A stretch of DNA of 64,000 nt, taken from contig RSEE01000007.1 of NCBI GenBank assembly GCA_003971905.1, positions 186,001 to 250,000 of the forward strand, given 5' to 3'. The notes under the pieces are model-generated. The model was not told the DNA's origin, did no database searches, and worked only from the letters and a program-made list of their open reading frames with translations. Source of the stretch: Moniliella sp. 'wahieum' (lineage: Eukaryota > Basidiomycota > Moniliellomycetes > Moniliellales > Moniliellaceae). Each line of letters begins with the position of its first letter. Positions within the stretch are counted from its first letter, which is position 1. The translations under genes were made by a program, and so were the position numbers. Shown here piece after piece: positions 59,324 through 64,000 of the stretch.

Positions 59324-59341
59324 GTTCAACTTGAACGTTCA
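59324..59341. promoter_or_regulatory. Palindromic GTTCAA-C-TTGAAC element, copy 2
   Basis: The same 18 bases as at 18554-18571, here about 450 bp upstream of the Gly-rich gene start. Flanks differ apart from the two or three adjacent bases, so it is not part of a longer duplication. Confidence 0.5.
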
Positions 59342-59360
59342 TGTTATTCGAGAGCCAGCC

Positions 59361-59382
59361 ATGTCACATGTCACATGTCACC
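59361..59382. repeat. ACATGT-C heptamer array
   Basis: Three ATGTCAC units in tandem; ACATGT palindromes separated by one C. Confidence 0.9.
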
Positions 59383-59985
59383 GTCAAAAGCCATTCTGAT
59401 TGATGATATTGATGATTGATCGATGATTGACGATTGATAATCGATGATACCAATCGATGATCGTCTTCCACATGCAGGCACCATGTCGGCCGGTAACCCC
59501 ATCCCTTGGCCTGGTGCCAAAAGTCCTACCCTGCCAGCATCCCTAGTCTGCCTAGCATCCCCAGCACTGGGCCTCCAACTTGCCCATCTCTTCCCCCTGC
59601 AACCCTACTGTTGACCGACCGGGTGCCTTGTGCTTTGGCCAACGTCCCTTCAGTTCCTCAGGCCCCGCCGTTCCGTTGTCTTCGCACCTGTTTTCCTTGC
59701 TCCGCACCTTAGCCTCTGGTGGCGCCTCGCTGCTTGCTATTCCTCTGTTAGGTGTTGCTGGTTGGCTTAGTCTACCACCACCACCAGTGCGATTGCATCG
59801 TCCTCGAGGACCCTCCGGACTCCAGGTCTCATCACCTCCCACGCCAAGCGTACCGCAGCCATCCTCCTTTCCCACCCAGTCGCTCCCACAGACGACCTCC
59901 CACCACCCCCCGACCGACCGATCCCCTTCCCCGGTCCCCCGACTCCAACCCAACAGGTCCCCGCGCGTCTCTCCAAACCTACGAA

Positions 59986-61540
59986 ATGCTCTCAGCCCGC
60001 GCGTCCGCCATCATGGACGCCAATACAGAGATGCTCGGATCCGCCTATATGATCCAAGAGGCAGTAATGACCGTAAAAGACTTGCCCGGGGCTCAGATTG
60101 ACCTGCACAAAATGTGCGCCAGCGAGATCGTTCGCATCAAAGCCACGCTTCTCGCGGTCAAGGATCGTGCTCTGAGCGAGGAGGAGTACCTCGAAATCCA
60201 AAAGGCCGAGCTACTCTTCCGCGTCACGGATCTCATTGATAACAGATGGCTGACGAAGCTGCGAAGGCGCGCCCCTCCAACGTTCTTTGGATCCAGCCAC
60301 CGCCTCGGCAGTCAAGGCTGTCAACAGATTGATTGCGGCCAAGATTATCGGATGGTCCGAAGGCGACATGCAAGACCCGCACAGGTTTAATGACGTTTAC
60401 CACTGCACTGTCGCCGAGTTGAGACGCATTCACCCCGACGCGGAGGACATGATCAAGCAGGGACGAGCAGCACGCTACTTTAATCCGGCGATCGACGAAA
60501 GCATGATGACATGCCTCCGCCCGCCTTGCCCATTCGAGCCCGCGTGATCTTCGTCCACCCCAACCAAGAGCCTGCGACCACGCACGAATTTCTCGACCGA
60601 CTGCAGAAGCGGTACGGCCATGTGACGAATGCCCAAGCCTGTCAAGACGTGCGAAACCTCCTTAGCCAAAACAAGCAGGGAAGCATGTCGGGTGCCGCGT
60701 GGCTGGAACGCATGGAGGAGTTGTACCGACTTGTGGTTGCCACCACCGGTCTGCAAGAGGAATGCTACCGCCGTGTACTCCTCGACGGCATAAACGACCA
60801 AGATGTGAGCTCTACCACGAGGCATCGAGCCTGGAGGACCTGCGCACGGTCATCCGAGAACTCCCTGCCCCGAGACCAAGTCGTCCCGTAAGAGGGTGGA
60901 AAGGCATCCCAATCCCGCCAGTCCCGCTAACAGACAAACTAAGCGGGGGAAGGCTCCCTGCAGGGATACGGACTCTAGCGGAGGCAGATCCCCGCCCAGC
61001 GGACAGACGGCGCCGCGTTCGTGACCCATCCAGAGCCCCGATCGAGCCGTGCGCCGATCTTACGCCAACTTGGCTACCACCGGCCCTGCAGAGCAGACAC
61101 AAACCGAGCGCCTCGCACCCCTGTTCCTCCAGGACCAACAGGATTTCGGGGGCAAACTAGGAAACGTCTGAGCTCGAACGCTTTTTGAAAGTGGTGCATT
61201 CTCAACGATTTGATGAGACCGCGAAGCGTTGGCAGCCGTCTCTTCGTGTATCAACGCGAACAGGATGGCAAGGGGCATACCTAAGAGCAGAAGGCCGAGG
61301 AAACTGCACCCTCCGCCGTCATAGCCAGAGGGGTGAATGCATTCCATTAACCGCTTTTGACCTTCTCCATGTACCTTGTTTTGACCGCAGCCTCATCGGC
61401 GTCACCCACTGAGGAGCGCAGGAATCAGGTCGACCTCTGCCAAGCAAGTTCCCGTTACTTTCCAATCGACCTGGCTGCCCCCAATCGACCCGAGTGGGTC
61501 CCAGCTAGGCCGCATCACTGCCCTCATCGACAGGTAGTCC
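59986..61540 (+). mobile_element. Gag-like retroelement remnant without recognisable pol
   Basis: Three overlapping frames read as one polyprotein-like product. The first has an N-terminal helical part (SARASAIMDANTEMLGSAYM and KAELLFRVTDLIDNR). The second gives AVKAVNRLIAAKIIGWSEGD and VAELRRIHPDAEDMIKQGRA. The third holds a capsid-like core: HEFLDRLQKRYGHVTNAQAC, QDVRNLLSQNKQGSMSGAAW, LERMEELYRLVVATTGLQEE, then RRVLLDGINDQD. A Pro/Arg-rich tail follows. This spacing of aromatic and helical segments resembles LTR-retrotransposon Gag. Near 61440-61535 one frame reads VPVTFQSTWLPPIDPSGSQL, GRITALID and then a stop, which resembles the lead-in to a retropepsin (LIDSGAT) but lacks the catalytic SGAT. 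No reverse transcriptase, integrase, zinc knuckle or LTR is seen. It is either a decayed element or a Gag-derived host gene. Confidence 0.5.
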
Positions 61541-62056
61541 AGACGGGGCACTATATAGCGAATGCCGTTCGTAGCAATCTCATTTGATCCGGGACCACCG
61601 AGTGCTCTAGTGACTGTGCAATGGGTTGCCTGCGTCGGCCGGAATGCCACTGACTGTCCCTGCATGCCATGGCGCTGTTGGCCTTCCGACGGCTCAATGC
61701 TTAACGTTCAGCCCACCCAACGCGGATGAGCTGCCAAATCACTGTGATCCCCAGCCCACGCCTTTCCCGCCCCCAAACAAGCAATCTCGTGCCCCAGAGC
61801 CCCAGAGCTGCGGGGCTACCATGCATCGGGCCACAACAAGCCAGGAACTCGATTCTGAGAAGGAAGGAGAGGCCTAGTGTGATCTGGGAGGCGAGAGCCG
61901 TTGCGTTCGATATGAATGGGGGGATGCATTACCAGGAGCGGCCGACACAGATGAGGTGACGAACACAAACGATGAAGAAACAAGAAGAACGACAGCAGCA
62001 CCTAGCCAAAACAATGCACCAGCGCCAAGGGGCGTGGCAGGCGTGGCAACGTGAGA
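61541..62056. other. Spacer downstream of the Gag-like remnant
   Basis: No conserved frame; probably contains the TFIIE-beta 3' UTR. Confidence 0.5.
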
Positions 62057-63002
62057 TCAGACATAGTCCTTGGTAAGATCGATGCCGAGATGGGTGTTTT
62101 GAATTTTGGGTTGCGGGAAGAAGATTGGGCGGCGCCGCGTCCGCGACCCCTTCCGCGGCCGCGCGCCCTGCCCCCCCGCGCGCCGCGAGCGGCCAACGCC
62201 TTGCTCTTGTCTCCGTGCATCATGCCCCCCGTGCCAAATGCGCTGATGGGCACCGAGGAGCTGGTAGAGGCCATCTCGGGTTCGGCATCCGCTGCCTGGA
62301 TCGCCGCTTGGGTCACATGAGCCCGTACGAGCTCTTTGGGCAGTGTGAGGGAATGCCACAGTTCCTTGAATTCTGGTCGGAAGCCGAGTTAGTACCGGGG
62401 CACAGCACACAAGGGCAGGGGGGTGCAGCGTGCCCGCACACCAACTAACTAACCTTCTTCCGGCGCCTTACATTCGGGGCCGCGGATGGGATTGTAAATG
62501 ACGCTCTTGATCGCCGCCTCCTTGGGCTGGGAGTTGGTCAGACGTACGTCCCGCGCTTGCGGTGGCTGCCGCCACACCAAGATCGGTCGATCTTGACGCG
62601 GCTCAAATTTGTCCAGCTGTTCTACCGCCTGCTTGGCCTCGGCCACGACTCGCGCAGATCGCCCAGTTTGATGGCCGGTTTGAGCGGCAGACGGGGACGT
62701 TTGCGTGGGTCTCCCGAGCCAGGCGCCTCGGCGTAGCTGTCCCACCGCGACTTGAGCAGCTCCGCAATGTCCTGCGCTGATTTGATCGCATAATCCGGCT
62801 TGTACGTCAGTGTGCCGTTGATCGGGTTGACCAGCACCCGCTCGTGGGCCACAAAGCGCTGGTACAGCCGCGACTGGCGCTGCAGCAGCGGCTCAAACCC
62901 GGACCCTAGCTCCAGCGCAAAGTCCTCCAGCCGAACCGGGTTCGTCTCCGCCTTGAGTGCCTGCACAGCGCTGGCTAGCTGCACATTCTCGTTGAGATCC
63001 AT
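62057..63002 (-). CDS. TFA2: TFIIE beta subunit
   Basis: Small subunit of the RNA polymerase II general factor TFIIE, which helps load TFIIH. The reading starts MDLNENVQLASAVQALKAET, followed by NPVRLEDFAL and the tandem winged-helix region: ERVLVNPINGTLTYKPDYAI, AQDIAELLKSRWDSY, IKLGDLRESWP. A missing C near 62660 shifts the frame to EAKQAVEQLDKFEPRQDRPI, LVWRQ and KSVIYNPIRG. The intron 62373-62453 (GTTAGT, branch CTAAC, acceptor CAG) joins KAPEE to EFKELWHSLTLPKELVRAHV. The tail is RGRGRGRG-rich and ends THLGIDLTKDYV, reached after one missing A in an AAAA run near 62100; stop TGA at 62057-62059. An upstream exon is possible because the region before 63002 stays open to 63050 with a PPPP stretch. 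Confidence 0.9.
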
Positions 63003-63050
63003 CACCGCCAGCGCAACGGAGAGCAGGGGCGGTGGTGGCACTGCCGGCAA

Positions 63051-63753
63051 CGAGTGACGATGATACCGAGGAGGATACGAAATCCAAGCAGCAGCGGACG
63101 GGGGGCCTTACATATACTCTCATCCGCTGGTCGGATTGGCCAATGGATACAATGCTTGCTCTCGGCATAACCCTGGGGGCGTTCTGATCTAGGAAAGGGC
63201 CCCAAGTCAACAAAGCCACCCTTTTGCCCCCGCCTCAGGTCTTGCGCCCTCGGCCTTCAGATCCTCAGACCCCCAGGTGCCTCTAGCTGCCTCAGTTGTG
63301 TCTCTACATTGCATCAAGAGACTAGAAAAATGAAATGGTGAATGGGGGGCTCTACTCGTTGGTGAGGTGCGGCCTGGTCGTCCTGCAGTTGACGTTGACA
63401 ATCAGCACTGCCGTGTCAGACTACAGTTTGCCTCTGGCGCTCCGTCCTTCCTTGCCCTCATTCCGCTGCTCAAGTTGATGACGATGGCGGCTCTATTTCC
63501 CGAGCCTGGAGCGTCTGACCTGCGACATGGTGGAAACTATTAAAGCCTATAACCGACCTTGATCCCGCAGCTGGCACAGGAATGGCCAAGGCCAGAACAG
63601 CCGCTCTGGGCAGCAAAGCCAACAAAGGACAGGGAAGGTAGGTGCGAAGAAAAGTACGTTGAACTTAGGAGACCCATTCTAGATTGTTGCAAACATGCGA
63701 CACCTGGGCAGCCATCCAACGATAAACCGATTCCGGAGTAGGGAGCGCATACC
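63051..63753. other. Spacer TFIIE-beta/metacaspase
   Basis: TFIIE-beta promoter and metacaspase 3' region; no gene seen. Confidence 0.5.
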
Positions 63754-64000
63754 CTAGAGGATGAAGGTAAGCGAAAGATCAATCGGGTGGCTCGAGGACA
63801 GCTGACATTGTTCACACACACCCATGTCAGTAGCAGCACCAAAGAGTAGCAAGGAAAGCCACGTACCTGGGGCTTTTGCGAGTACTTGTTGACCAACTCG
63901 TCACGCACTGCATTGAGTAGTTGCGAGTAGGTCAGGCGAGGGTACTTCTTCATCACGGTGATGAAGGCCCAAGAGCATGCACCGGTAGCCTTGTTGGCCT
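63754..64000 (-). CDS. MCA1: Metacaspase, C-terminal part (cut by window edge)
   Basis: Caspase-like Cys protease (C14 family) that cleaves after Arg/Lys and acts in proteostasis and cell death. Only the end of the p10-like region is inside: KATGACSWAFITVMKKYPRL, TYSQLLNAVRDELVNKYSQK and PQ. An intron at 63802-63866 (GTACGT...TGTCAG) follows, then the last exon 63754-63801 coding LSSSHPIDLSLTFIL and TAG. The penultimate exon runs from 63867 past the edge. The SQKPQLS.SHP.DL end is characteristic of fungal metacaspases. Catalytic His and Cys lie beyond 64000. Frame intact in the visible part. Confidence 0.93.

Larger units (their letters stand above)
58871..59579. other. Promoter region of the Gly-rich gene and repeat-rich spacer
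   Basis: It contains copy 2 of the palindromic element (59324-59341), an ACATGT-C heptamer array (59361-59382) and ATTGATGAT/ATCGATGAT runs (59396-59465). No gene seen. Confidence 0.55.

Overview
This is a GC-rich nuclear window from a basidiomycete-type fungus. The basis is short spliceosomal introns (about 60-193 nt, donors GTATGT/GTACGT/GTGCGT/GTAAGT, CTAAC-like branch sites, NAG acceptors), a dense two-strand gene layout, and typical fungal families: PHO88/SND3, VAC8, Lgl/SRO7, formin, metacaspase, ferric reductase, PNO1, TFIIE-beta and CCR4-NOT subunits. The class within Basidiomycota cannot be fixed from the sequence alone.

Layout. 0-2 kb: nothing recognisable. 2.0-4.9 kb (+): ferric reductase. 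5.9-7.3 kb (+): glutamine synthetase. 7.9-9.9 kb (+): bZIP factor. 10.9-11.7 kb (-): unknown gene. 12.1-13.8 kb (+): Ser/Thr-rich single-pass membrane protein. 14.6-15.6 kb (+): PNO1. 16.3-18.2 kb (-): VAC8. 20.2-23.2 kb (+): NOT4. 23.2-28.3 kb: gene-poor. 28.3-29.7 kb (+): C2H2 factor. 30.6-31.6 kb (-): secreted unknown. 31.9 kb (-): intron-containing tRNA-Pro(CGG). 33.5-34.7 kb (+): F-box-like protein. 34.9-36.6 kb (-): NOT2. 37.1-38.0 kb (-): UBC1-type E2. 38.9-39.1 kb (-): small HMG-box protein. 41.1-41.8 kb (+): PHO88/SND3. 42.7-43.7 kb (+): NIF3 family. 44.2-48.6 kb (-): Lgl/SRO7/tomosyn family. 49.2-54.5 kb (-): diaphanous-type formin. 57.0-57.6 kb (+): ribosomal protein eS7. 58.1-58.9 kb (-): Gly-rich glycine-zipper protein. 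60.0-61.6 kb (+): Gag-like retroelement remnant. 62.1-63.0 kb (-): TFIIE-beta. 63.75 kb to the edge (-): metacaspase C-terminus.

The genes are mostly housekeeping, with no metabolic cluster. Two functional pairs stand out: two CCR4-NOT subunits (NOT4, NOT2) about 12 kb apart, and adjacent same-strand genes for polarised growth (formin, Lgl/SRO7).

Caveat. Most long genes are broken by single-base frame changes inside highly conserved stretches, several at homopolymers, while short essential genes (PNO1, eS7, PHO88) are intact. This looks like uncorrected indel error rather than pseudogenisation, so long-gene coordinates are outer limits of a reading pieced together over two or three frames.

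The most unusual sequence-level signal is in the spacers. Several hold short heptamer arrays in which each unit is a 6-base palindrome plus one base. One 18-nt element recurs upstream of two unrelated minus-strand genes.
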